Assembly: GCA_009801015.1 (NCBI GenBank)
Contig: VHZZ01000106.1
Span: 268,860 to 295,214 of the forward strand
DNA from: Silene noctiflora
Taxonomy: Eukaryota > Streptophyta > Magnoliopsida > Caryophyllales > Caryophyllaceae
DNA: 26,355 nt
Direction: 5' to 3'
Numbering within the stretch: position 1 is the stretch's first letter; each line of letters opens with the position of its first letter. A program made the position numbers and the translations under genes. The notes under the pieces are model-generated. The model had not been told where the DNA came from. It saw only the letters and a program-made list of their open reading frames with translations, and made no database searches. Of the stretch, positions 10,501-22,588 are shown in pieces.

Positions 10501-12307
10501 TGATAAATCAACATAAGAAATTTGACATTGTTTCTTTACATATATTTGGAGGAGTTAATGGTCAAATTTGATATCAACTCCAAACTCCGAAGTGAAATGG
10601 GGACTATAAGTTTTGGTTCGAGGTAGTTTGTTATATGACTTCGAGGAATGCTCATGTCAAACTTTACCTGACTGTTATACTTGATCCTTTGAAAATCTCT
10701 GTCCCCTTTATGCTTTGCTATCTCATGACTTGTGAGGCGATGAGTTGCTTTCACATGCAAGTCCATAGATGAATAAAAGACAAGAGATACTAATGCTTTT
10801 GCTGTCAAACTTCATATTCAGATAAGTTGGGTTCTGGCTTCGGCAGGAGGTGACAATAAGGATTTGTTGCGGAAGCTTCCAAAATTTATTTATGACGAGG
10901 AGAAGGCCTTGGAGGTAAATGGTTTCTTTCATATTATAAGTTATTTGCCAGTGACCGCCTAATAGGATACATGTTGCCTGCTGGTGGTGGTTGTACAGCC
11001 GAGATTTGATTTGATTTTCTTTTTTAGATTCTGTTTCCCTTGAGATGGAAACTGCTCAGTATATCACTAAATCCTACTTTTAACAGCGGATAAAAATCCA
11101 TTGTCAGAACTGGTCATTCTTAAATATGTAGGCTGTGGGTTTCGTTAAACATAACTATTTATTCTCGGTGAAAAATTCATCCCTCTTTATTTCTAAGAAC
11201 TTCAATTTTGAATGGAGGGATTTGATGAGAAATGAAGGGAAGGGGAAAAGGGGCGTGATGTAATTTCCATTTTTAGGTTAGTAAGTTGTGATGAAGGGAA
11301 ATAGAGGGATGCAATTTCCTTGTGCGTGACCGGCTCATAATTTAAATCACCAAATTGTGTTAGAAAAACCGAGGAAAGATATGGGTCAGTCTCGCTAAAA
11401 CTGAGTGATATAGGTGGTTCAAGAACACGCTCTCAACCTTCTTTAACTATTGGCCTTAACTTTTTGTGAAACTACGCACTCAATTTTGTTTGCCATGTTT
11501 GATACTTCTTCCAATCCAGTCAATAAGACGTGCTTCATTTGTTTTTTGTCCTCTTGAGAATTTTAAACGATAGGGGTTTATTGATGGAAATGGAGGGAGT
11601 AGTATGTAGCTCTACTCCTTTTGCCACCTCTCATTAGAAATTTGTCTGTGGTTATCTAGATCTTTTCTTTTTGGATCATTTTAAAAATAATGATACGTGG
11701 TCAGCCCCTCGTCATTCCAACTAGGTTTGCTTAATTTGTAGTAGGTCCGATACCGTTAGATAATAGTGCAATACATGTATGCTATATGCGCTTAATAAAG
11801 TATATGGATATGAGACAGATTCTAATCAAGTGCAATGGTTCATGTCAGCGTACCGCAAATTGTTGTGGGATTAAGGCTCTGATGTAATTCTGGTTTTTGC
11901 CATGATACAAATATGTAATCTGGATACGTGATAGGCTGAAAGAATGACTGGAAACAGGAATTAAACATTTTTGTAAATTGGAGGATGAGCGAACCATATT
12001 CATATCTTATGCTATTCTTTCTACCATATAATTGTTGGGAAGATTAACATTTCACTAGGGTTTGCCGAACATGAAATTGTGGGATGTAATGCTGTAATTG
12101 TTGTGCTTGCATAATAAATACTTAAATTTCTGATTATCAGTGAATGACGATATTCTATTGGTTGGTTGTTCACAGAGAACAAGGAAAATCCTGACGGATA
12201 AAATAGATCAGTTGAATGCAGCCATCGACAATGTATCATCTCAGCTGCGTTCTGAACAAGCCCCGAAGAGAACTGCTGTCAACCCTGATGAAATCACTGG
12301 ATTATGA
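7563..12307 (+). CDS. chloroplast inner-envelope protein, At1g42960-like, complete, 5 exons, 166 aa
   Basis: Exons: 7563-7626, 9511-9625, 10155-10251, 10822-10914, 12176-12307. They total 501 nt, in frame, with GT..AG borders. The N-terminus (MASLSTNSLILARNSPLHLS) is rich in Ser and short of acidic residues, like a plastid transit peptide, and extends to about VVQAAQS near residue 60. A single glycine-rich membrane helix follows (GMFIGGFILGGLVVGTLASV). After it comes a charged stretch, DLLRKLPKFIYDEEKALE, and a C-terminal amphipathic, probably coiled-coil segment (RTRKILTDKIDQLNAAIDNVSSQLRSE). From memory this layout, including PKFIYDEEKALE, matches Arabidopsis At1g42960, annotated only as a protein of the chloroplast inner envelope. 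Its molecular role is not known to me. The gene lies 1.25 kb upstream of GAPB on the same strand. The introns are long and hold a SINE remnant and other repeats. Confidence 0.85.
7847..7869 (-). repeat. solo end of a Stowaway-type MITE in intron 1 of the envelope-protein gene
   Basis: Read on the minus strand it gives CTCCCTCTGTCCCGGTCATT, nearly identical to the end of the Stowaway at 19396, and it is flanked by TA (7870-7871). No matching left end was found, so this appears to be a truncated copy. Confidence 0.5.
7945..8027 (+). mobile_element. 3' part of an Au-type SINE remnant
   Basis: GGAAACAATCTCTC followed by GGGTAAGGTTGCGTACATCC and CGACCCCCTTACCC matches the conserved 3' part of the plant Au SINE family as I remember it. 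The pol III promoter boxes expected upstream are not recognisable, so it is 5'-truncated or decayed. It sits in intron 1 of the envelope-protein gene and leads into the 73-bp repeats. Confidence 0.55.
8028..8246 (+). repeat. three 73-bp tandem repeats derived from the SINE tail
   Basis: Units at 8028-8100, 8101-8173 and 8174-8246 each start GGAGCTCTTGAGGCA and contain TTGTTGTT and GGTAGATGGATGAGGTGGGA. Units 1 and 2 are nearly identical and unit 3 is more diverged. The TTG-rich part resembles a SINE tail, so the array probably arose by local duplication after SINE insertion. Confidence 0.85.
9782..9875. repeat. 47-bp imperfect tandem duplication in intron 2 of the envelope-protein gene
   Basis: The segments 9782-9828 and 9829-9875 both run AGGAAAAC, AGCTTCTT, TTCTTC, TGA-CATCTTCC. 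The region is pyrimidine-rich. No function is evident. Confidence 0.6.
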
Positions 12308-13390
12308 GATCAATTTCCGAGATTTGCTGTAAAGATGTTCTTGTTAACAGCATCATGCGCTCTAGTACACGTGCAATCTAGTTTGCATGGCATGATATAG
12401 GGACTGGGGCTATCCTCAGCACGGTTTAGATATGGCTTTAATTTTCCATTCAGATTCTAAAAGCTATGTATGTTTTAGTTTATGCTCAAATGTACCGAGT
12501 GTTATTTATGCGTCTTATTTATTTTAAAACTCCCGATCACCGTCGGTCTCCACCCATCTCATCCAATACCGGGGACAGGATTTTAGGGTGTGGTTTTGGT
12601 CTTAATCTCTGCTGCGCTTTGCTAATGACCACGGTTCTTTTCCACACCCTTGTCTACTTAATGGCAGTTAATTACCCGTCATTATGTCATTATACTTACA
12701 TGCTTCTCAAGGCCAAATGTATGTAGCGCGATGCAATAGGAGAAAGAAGATTGTTGATGATGCTTATGAAGAGTGGTGTTCATAATCTTCGGGTCTTTGT
12801 ATACCTATGTTTTTCTTTTATTACCTTGAATCCTTGGTGTTCTTGTTTTTGTTTGCTATGTTATGAGATGTCTATTTTGTGTCGTTTTTGTGGGTTTTTT
12901 CGCGTTCTTTGTTTGTCCAACTCTTTGGGATTGTTGATTGCTTCATGCCATCTTCGCTATAGCCTTTAATATTAATAAAACTATTGGCTATAATTTCATT
13001 CTTACAGTTCCCCCAACTTTGGTCTAAATTCACCTATTTATCGAAAAAAATTGTACTGCACTACAACAAAGATGCAAGAGTATTTGTTGATCCGTGAGAC
13101 GGCCTCATGGTAAGATACCGGGGGTCTCATGGTTATTTTGCCAAAGAAGAAGATAATGGGCACACGGGCCATTTTTTCAGGGTCCCGGGACAGCCAAAAT
13201 GAAATTTTTTTGGTGTATTTTGGTCCAATTCTTCGATAAAATAGAATAAATTTATATTTTCCTGTGAAATAGGGTGTTATATTTTATTTAGGATAAAGAA
13301 CATTTTCCGGATCCGCTACTGAATGGGTGCCACAGGTATTGGATTGTCAGGCATACAGAATCAGTGGCTCAAGAGTCAGAACCTGAGGCC
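12308..13390. other. 3' flank of the envelope-protein gene and GAPB upstream spacer
   Basis: The first part presumably holds the 3' UTR. An AATAAA-like ATTAATAAAACT at about 12970 is the only polyadenylation-type motif and is rather far from the stop. Short open frames at 12466-12726 and 12751-12969 show no family features. At 13094-13140 a GTGAGACGGCCTCATGG block followed by GGGTCTCATGG resembles the GACGGTCTC repeats. Confidence 0.5.
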
Positions 13391-13495
13391 CCAACTATCA
13401 TCTTATCTCTTTATGATCTTGTGAATTTGCATCCTTACCACTCATTTTTTTCTGTGTTTTTGGAGCCATAATTTCAGATATAGTACAGTATATAT
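13391..13495 (+). promoter_or_regulatory. GAPB core promoter with GATA/I-box and TATA box
   Basis: A TATATAT run at 13489-13495 lies 66 bp before the ATG, the right distance for a TATA box with a short leader. Upstream, 13396-13407 reads on the minus strand as GATAAGATGATA, a double GATA/I-box. Elements of this type are known to drive light-regulated expression of photosynthetic genes including GAPA and GAPB. The assignment rests on motif and position only. Confidence 0.5.
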
Positions 13496-13560
13496 GTGTA
13501 TCAGCAAGAAGCTGTAAGTTTAGCTTGCTCCTAGTTTCTTGCCACAGTCTAACAAGGATC

Positions 13561-17077
<3,517 letters not shown>

Positions 17078-17329
17078 ACGAATATTGTATTTATATTCTC
17101 GTCGCCTCGTAATTTTTTCCTCCATGTATAATTGCATACATTTTAAATGGTTTAAAGATAATAATTTTGAACGAAAACTTTAACAATACATTACTCGTTT
17201 TTCGTGACTTCGGAATGAATTTGGTACTAATTTCGGGTTGGATATTAAGAATCGAAAATGTATTAGGTTTGATTGTTTGAAAAGAAAATTATTAAGGTAT
17301 ATGAATAATTTATACTTTCAAAAGTTATA
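17078..17329. other. GAPB 3' flank
   Basis: The AT-rich sequence after the GAPB stop presumably contains the 3' UTR. No perfect AATAAA signal is visible; plant signals are often degenerate. Nothing else was recognised before the Mutator-like element. Confidence 0.5.
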
Positions 17330-18189
17330 GGGTTCTGATTTTCGCAGTACATATTTTACTCATCGCAGTACATTATTAACAATTATACCCCTCTAATTTT
17401 TCCGTCCCATTTTCCCTCTCTAACCTCCATCTCTAATGTTTTCTCTCTGATATCAAAACATCTATTCATCCAAAATTTCACCAAGCCTACCCTTAACAAG
17501 TTGATGTAAAAAGATTAATTTTATGAATTGCATTAACGTATGACTTAGTAGATTGATTTTTTTTAAAAAAAAAGAAAAAAAGAGCAAAAAAAACCAAAGT
17601 TATGTACTACACGGGAAAAAGAAAAAAAAAAAGCAAACAACCACCATAACCACCGGCCACCCTTGAGGTCCACCCCCACCGGCCAACACTCGCTGGCGGC
17701 CCACCAGACCGGCGAACCTAACCACCACCATAAACTTGTTGCTAGCAAACCGAACTCCCTTCTCCGCATACAACTCACATTGCCAAACCACCGGCCCACA
17801 CTCGCTGGCGAACAGTGGACCACCGCTTGGCGAACCAGTGGCCGAAATAACCAACACCAACATACCAACCATACTGCATCTTAATTAATTTAGATTGTAA
17901 ACCCTAATTACAGAAAATAACAAAATTATAAGAAATAGTGAAATTAATTAATAGTTAATATAGGATTAACGAATTAAATACTTGCTAGTCATATGAAAAA
18001 TCGTTCATAATTGAAATTTTTTAATATAGGTTGAAGAATGTTAAAGGTTTCAATTATTCATAATTGAAGAATGAAGAAAGAAGGGGGGGAGAATTAAGTT
18101 AATGTTTTTTGGTGAAGGGCAAACAAATGGAAAATTTGGCGTAAATAGTACTGCGATGAGTAAAAATTGTACTGCGAAAATAAGTACCG
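17330..18189. mobile_element. Mutator-like non-autonomous element, 860 bp
   Basis: Terminal inverted repeats of about 42 bp agree at 37 positions. Both ends read ATTTTCGCAGTAC and then TTTTACTCATCGCAGTAC, at 17337-17371 and 18148-18182. AAGTTATA at 17322-17329 recurs at 18190-18197 as an 8-bp (possibly 9-bp) target duplication. Long inverted repeats with such a duplication fit Mutator-like elements. The centre (17640-17860) is GC-rich, with ACTCGCTGGCG at 17688 and again at 17799. Overlapping open frames there (73-101 codons) look compositional. No transposase. Confidence 0.75.
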
Positions 18190-18504
18190 AAGTTATATTA
18201 GTTTTTGAGTCTTTTCTTTCAAATGTCTCGATCTATTTTTTTTTTTTAAAACATATAATTAGGCGAGTACAAAACCTTTTCGGTTAGTTAAAGAAATATT
18301 GTACATTATTTATGCTCAATTTATGTGTTTGTAGTTTATAATTGTTTGAAGTACTTTACTTGCACCCAAAAAAATAAAATTATTATTTTATCTGAAATGG
18401 GAAGAAAACGGTTGTCCAGACGGAATAGTTATTAGGGCATTACCCAAAGTAACCTTGCTTGTCAAAGATATGAACTTGTGAAGCCAATATTTATGGTGTA
18501 ACCA
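18190..18504. other. spacer, no feature seen
   Basis: The AT-rich sequence between the Mutator-like element and the Helitron start shows no open frame of note and no repeat I recognise. Confidence 0.45.
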
Positions 18505-18783
18505 TCTATATCTATATTATATTATTAAAAGAGACTTTTTTCGAGTGATATTAGAGTTCCACGTCATCTTTTTTAATTTTAGAAAGTATATTATAAAATT
18601 TTCCAAGATTATGACAAAGATACTATATAATATTTTTAATATCAAAGCTATATTTTATATAAAAGAATTTTTTAATTATCAATCTAACCAAAAAGTATAA
18701 TGTAAAATATTTAGAAACTTAGATATTTGGATTCGTTTGCGAAAAATGCTTTCATTTGAGTATAAATTTCGTATTATTTACTA

Positions 18784-19046
18784 CTTCCTCCCTCCCTTCC
18801 ATTGAATTGTTTACATTTACTTTTTGCACAAATATTAAGAAAATGAGATTTCTCTATTTTTCATATGTTTACTTATATAACTACTCTCATATAAGTCTCT
18901 CATATTTTGGCACCCACCTACCGAAAGGTATAAAAGTAGACAATGGTATATGGGTCATTTAATTGATAAAAAAATATCCATATATAGAAACGTAAACAGT
19001 TAGGGGAACGAGTTAAAATAGAAAACGTAAACAATTCAATACTATG
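18784..19046. mobile_element. decayed Stowaway-type MITE
   Basis: The left side TTCCTCCCTCCCTTCCATTG leads into GAATTGTTTAC, and the right side has GTAAACAATTCAAT at about 19025. The outermost right repeat is diverged, so exact borders and the TA duplication are uncertain. Confidence 0.45.
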
Positions 19047-19094
19047 AGCGAAACATTATTATTTTCTCAAATTTTAATTATAAGAAAAGATGGT

Positions 19095-19320
19095 GTAATT
19101 CTTAATATGTTATTGGTTCCACATTGAAAACTTATGTTGTGGTGAATATATTACATATATAAATAATAGAATTGTCCCACATTGGAAGAGTACCATTAGG
19201 TGGGTGATCATATGATTATAAATAGGAATCATCTTTGAAACTTAGGCACTACTCAAAATCTTTTGAGTCTTTTTAAGTATTGTTTTATACGACTCTTAAG
19301 AGTTTTCTATTATTAAAAGT
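19095..19320 (+). repeat. direct repeat unit 1 with TATA-like box, inside the Helitron
   Basis: Ordered motifs are CCACATTGAAAA, a short AT stretch, GAATTGTCCC, a CATATGATTATAAATA block, ACTCAAAATCTTTTGAGTCT and ACTCTTAAGAG. The same order recurs at 19985-20195. The layout recalls a promoter-bearing LTR, but no primer-binding site or TG..CA borders were found. Confidence 0.5.
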
Positions 19321-19395
19321 TAATTAATCTAGGAAAATATCCTAACTAACATTTTTTATATATAAAAAATATAGTGGAAAATATTTTAATTATTA

Positions 19396-19603
19396 CTCCC
19401 TCCGTCCCGGTCATTTGTTGTCCTTTTCCATTTTGGAGTGTCTTAGTCATTTGTTGTCCTTTCTATTTTAGGATTGCATTTGATGAGTAATTTGATATTT
19501 CATCTTCAATTTAGTCCACTTGTCATGTTATAATTGACTCCCTCCTCTTTCCTTGGTCTTTGTGCCAAAACCAAAGGACAACAAATGATCGGGACGGAGG
19601 GAG
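19396..19603. mobile_element. Stowaway MITE, 208 bp, intact ends
   Basis: Perfect inverted ends CTCCCTCCGTCCCG and CGGGACGGAGGGAG extend inward, allowing for one changed base, as GTCATTTGTTGTCC. TA duplications lie at 19394-19395 and 19604-19605. A second inner CATTTGTTGTCCTTT follows the left end. It sits inside the larger Helitron, so it inserted later. Confidence 0.92.
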
Positions 19604-19984
19604 TATTATAATTATAATTATAATATAATATATATTTTCTATATTATATTCAATATTTATAATATTTATATAAAAAAAAATTTAGAATAAATATTTAGAA
19701 TATTTTCTATGTTATATTGAAATGATGTTTATAATTTTTATTTTTATTTGGCAAAAAAAGTATTGTAAATAAATTATGAAAATTATATAATTCGATTTGT
19801 AGTTAAAAAAATGATATCATTAGAGTATAGATTTCATATCATTTGCACATATTTTAATTATGATAAAAAAAAAATAGAAAAAAAGCGTACGAATATTAGT
19901 AGATAATATAATATTTGCTCATTATTAAACCGGGTTTTTTATGTCGAATTAGGTGCGAAAAATATGTGTATGTACTTCTAAGTA

Positions 19985-20195
19985 TATTTTTTGTCTCACA
20001 TTGAAAAATAATGTAGGTGTGATAAATATATACTACGTATAAATAGTTGAATTGTCCCCGATCAACAGATTATCATAAGGTTGAGTTATCTCATGACTAT
20101 AAATAAGAGTATCGATGAACTTCGGTATCAATCCAAAATTTTTGAGTCTCTCAAGTATTATCTCCTAGAGCTCTTATAAGAGTACGTCAGTTACA
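19985..20195 (+). repeat. direct repeat unit 2 with TATA-like box, inside the Helitron
   Basis: This is a diverged counterpart of 19095-19320: TCACATTGAAAA, GAATTGTCCC, CATGACTATAAATA, AAAATTTTTGAGTCTCTCAA and GCTCTTATAAGAGTACGTCA. Its last part is also present in the MLO intron 11 Helitron, which ties it to that Helitron family. Confidence 0.5.
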
Positions 20196-20520
20196 ACAAT
20201 AACTTATAAATATTAAGCTTTACAATCTTTTATTCATTAACAAAGTGTTTTATCTTTTATTTTATTTAAAAAAAATATTTTAATCATATGTAAATAAAAT
20301 TAGACATAGGATGTAAAATTATAACTAAGTTAATTACCCTATTGCAACGCACGGGTGTTAAACTAGTTTTACACTAAACTGTAAATAATTTCTTATAAAA
20401 TATTATATTAATTTTTTTTATTAAAAGTACTATAATAACTTTAGTTATATTGTAATATTTTATCACTAAATAGTACTTTCTATAAAAAAAGATGTTAATG
20501 TTTCTGATTTTTAGGTAATA

Positions 20521-21085
20521 CTAGTTTTAAACCCGTGCATTAAAAATGCACGGGTTTGCTAATACAAATTGAAAGGCAAATATATATCGATTTTACTTAT
20601 AAATGCTGAAATATTTTTTATTCTTTTTATTAGTCTTAAAAAGTTTTTAAATTTTTTTTCATATGGTAAAATTTATACTGTCTGAAATCGAATGCTAAAA
20701 CCTTTAAAAGTTGGAAATTAGTAGATATAATAATATCATTACTTGGTAATTTCTTGAATTAAAGTTATAATTATTTAATGATTATTGTTATGTTATATCT
20801 GATTGAATTTATTCTAAAAATAAAAAAATATATTTTTCAATTCATGTAAATTTATAATTTTTTGAATATTTAGAGCTAGTATGTTAAATTTTTAAAAATA
20901 TTTCATAAATAAATTAAAAACTTTATTGTTAATTTTTCTTATGGAAATTATATTTATATTTAAACTTGAAATAAAATGAGTTTTATAAGTAGTGGGGATA
21001 GTGGGCTAATATTTTTTATTTTTAATCCTAAAATTAACTGACCAATCACATGCTTTTAAATGACTTGTCTTTTATATATAGAAGA
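20521..21085 (-). mobile_element. non-autonomous Helitron, 565 bp
   Basis: Read on the minus strand, it starts A|TCTTCTATATATAAAAGAC at 21085 and ends CTAG|T at 20521. Four bases inside the end is a perfect 12-bp stem, AAACCCGTGCAT (20529-20540) with ATGCACGGGTTT (20546-20557) and a 5-base loop. Start, subterminal hairpin, CTAG end and A|T insertion site are all textbook. No coding capacity. Confidence 0.82.
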
Positions 21086-21242
21086 TGATAACACGCTTTA
21101 AGAGATACCTCCTAAGATGAATAAAAACAAAGCAAATTCAATCAAGCAAAACCTAAATAACCAACACATCATTTCATTTTCAATAAATTAGAACCTCATA
21201 TCTACAAGACCAACAAAAAGGCAGAAAAGTATTCCAAAAAAA

Positions 21243-21965
21243 TTGGGGAGTCTTGACTCTTTGAGTCATTGGATAATTAGTGCATCACAAATTCATTATC
21301 AAAACGTCTTGCTTGTGACGAATAGTGCTCTTCTACTTATATTATTATGAGAGGGGTATCCGTCTTCAGCTTGTGATGGATAGTGTCCGTCTTCAATGAG
21401 AATTTGTGATTCATTATACATACTTCCATTTCATTTGAGGAATAGGCCAACTTGTAAAGAAATATATTAATCGGACATATCAGTTATTATACACCCTAAC
21501 AAATAAAAAAAATTAAAATTAAAATATTAGTTAAAAAACAGTAATAAACACAATTTAAATTAAATATACAGTATATTATATACTCAAAATACCTAAAAAT
21601 TCATTTTTTTTATATTATATACTCGAAATACCTAAAAATTCATTTTTTATTATATACAGTATATTATAAACTCGAAATACCTAAAAGTTGGGGAGTCTTG
21701 ACTCTTTGAGTCATAGGATAAGGAGTGCATAACAAATTCATTATACATACTTCCATTTCATTCAAGGAATAGTCCAACTAGAAAAGGATTATGTTGATCG
21801 GCATATCAGTCATTATACACCCTAACAAATAAGAAAATTGAAATTTATAATATTAGTTAAAAAAACTACGATAATCAACACAATTTAATTTAAAAAAAAG
21901 GTTTCTCATCAATTATGATATACCGTATATTACATACTCGAAATACCTAAGAATTCATTTTTTAT
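21243..21965. repeat. two-copy direct duplication, offset 445 bp
   Basis: Copy 1 starts at 21243 and copy 2 at 21688, both TTGGGGAGTCTTGACTCTTT. Both continue through ACTTCCATTTCATT, ACACCCTAACAAATAA and ACTCGAAATACCTAA. Copy 1 is longer because it carries a 109-bp insertion and extra copies of the CTCGAAATACCTAAAAATTC segment. Confidence 0.85.
21300..21408. mobile_element. 109-bp MITE, probably Mutator-like, with 9-bp duplication
   Basis: ATTCATTAT occurs on both sides (21291-21299 and 21409-21417). The neighbouring duplicate has it once (21736-21744), giving an unoccupied reference site. The interior contains GACGAATAGTG and GACGGATAGTGTCCGTCTTC words and ends GAGAATTTGTG. Terminal repeats are weak, but the 9-bp duplication favours a Mutator-like origin. 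Confidence 0.7.
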
Positions 21966-22229
21966 GAGAATATTTCTTAATACAAATTCTTATTTAAAAC
22001 GACAATTAATCAGTTCCTCTCTCGACTAACTCCTTGTAGTGACTTTGGATCATTGACTCCAAATGTACAATATCTTTTTCTAAGAATTGTCAATTTTTTA
22101 TTTGGCTATTATTCATCTTTAATTACGTTTCTTATTATCTTTCAACTTTCTGTCTATGTTGAAAAGTTTAATTAATTTAGACCAAAGAATAAGTTGGAAA
22201 ATTCTATGCCACCTAGAGGGCAATTTCTA

Positions 22230-22425
22230 GACTATACCACCAGTTGTACGGTATAGAATCCGAGCTTTATAATAAAATATCCGAGTTTTATTTTAAAGAA
22301 TATGAGCTTTATTAGAAACTATATGAGTTCATACATTATATTTACACATTAAAAATATGAACATTAAATTATCTCAGAAAAAATACACATAAGTTCGGAT
22401 ACTTATATCTTAGTTGTACAATAAT
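22230..22425. repeat. diverged dispersed repeat upstream of the S28 gene
   Basis: ACCACCAGTTGTACGGTATA, GAGCTTTATAATAAAATATC and ATTATCTCAGAAAAAATACA match parts of 1690-1832 and 2270-2340 in MLO intron 11. Its ends are partly inverted (GTAC..TCCGAGC and GTTCGGATAC..GTAC). The class is unknown. It reaches the probable S28 promoter. Confidence 0.45.
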
Positions 22426-22463
22426 CTATTTGTGCCTAGAAGGCTAGAACCTCAAGGCCTTGG

Positions 22464-22477
22464 TATATATATATATT
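22464..22477 (+). promoter_or_regulatory. probable TATA box of the S28 peptidase gene
   Basis: An alternating TA run ending in TTT lies 111 bp upstream of the ATG at 22589, a plausible spacing for a plant TATA box and leader. Such runs are common in this AT-rich DNA, so confidence is limited. Confidence 0.35.
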
Positions 22478-22588
22478 TGCCATCATGTAATCCCAACTAT
22501 AAACATTGCATATTACACAAAATTACCATTTTACCTCTTAACTATAATCATCTGCTGCGAGGGGATTATACACTGTTGACGTTTTACC

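Larger units (their letters stand above)
18505..20366 (+). mobile_element. non-autonomous Helitron, about 1.86 kb, with nested MITEs
   Basis: The 5' end lies after an A at 18504 or 18510 (TCTATATTATATTATTAAAAG is the later choice), typical of plant Helitrons. The 3' end is CCCTATTGCAACGCACGGG, then TGTTAAACTAG|T at 20366, with a CTAG terminus. No Rep/helicase is encoded. The interior holds a Stowaway at 19396-19603, a decayed one at about 18784-19046, and two diverged direct repeats with TATAAATA boxes. Pairing these two ends as one element is an inference. Confidence 0.6.
21086..22195. other. spacer upstream of the S28 gene, dominated by a local duplication
   Basis: The AT-rich spacer contains the 445-bp-period duplication at 21243-21965 described separately. 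On either side I see no open frame of note, RNA gene or further recognisable element. Confidence 0.5.

Noticed and set aside
10375-10610. Possible Stowaway copy in intron 3 of the envelope-protein gene (CACTCCCTTCATCCCATTTACA start)
   Set aside because: The right end does not give a convincing inverted repeat or TA duplication.
12466-12969. Two consecutive open frames after the envelope-protein gene
   Set aside because: No domain, signal or splice context; hydrophobic composition follows from T-rich DNA, probably 3' UTR and flank.
13057-13068. CACTACAACAAA, resembling a CACTA transposon end
   Set aside because: Only one end was found, with no partner repeat or 3-bp TSD nearby.
17563-17884. 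Overlapping open frames of 73-101 codons on both strands
   Set aside because: They lie in the GC-rich core of the Mutator-like element, overlap each other in several frames and show only composition-driven residues.
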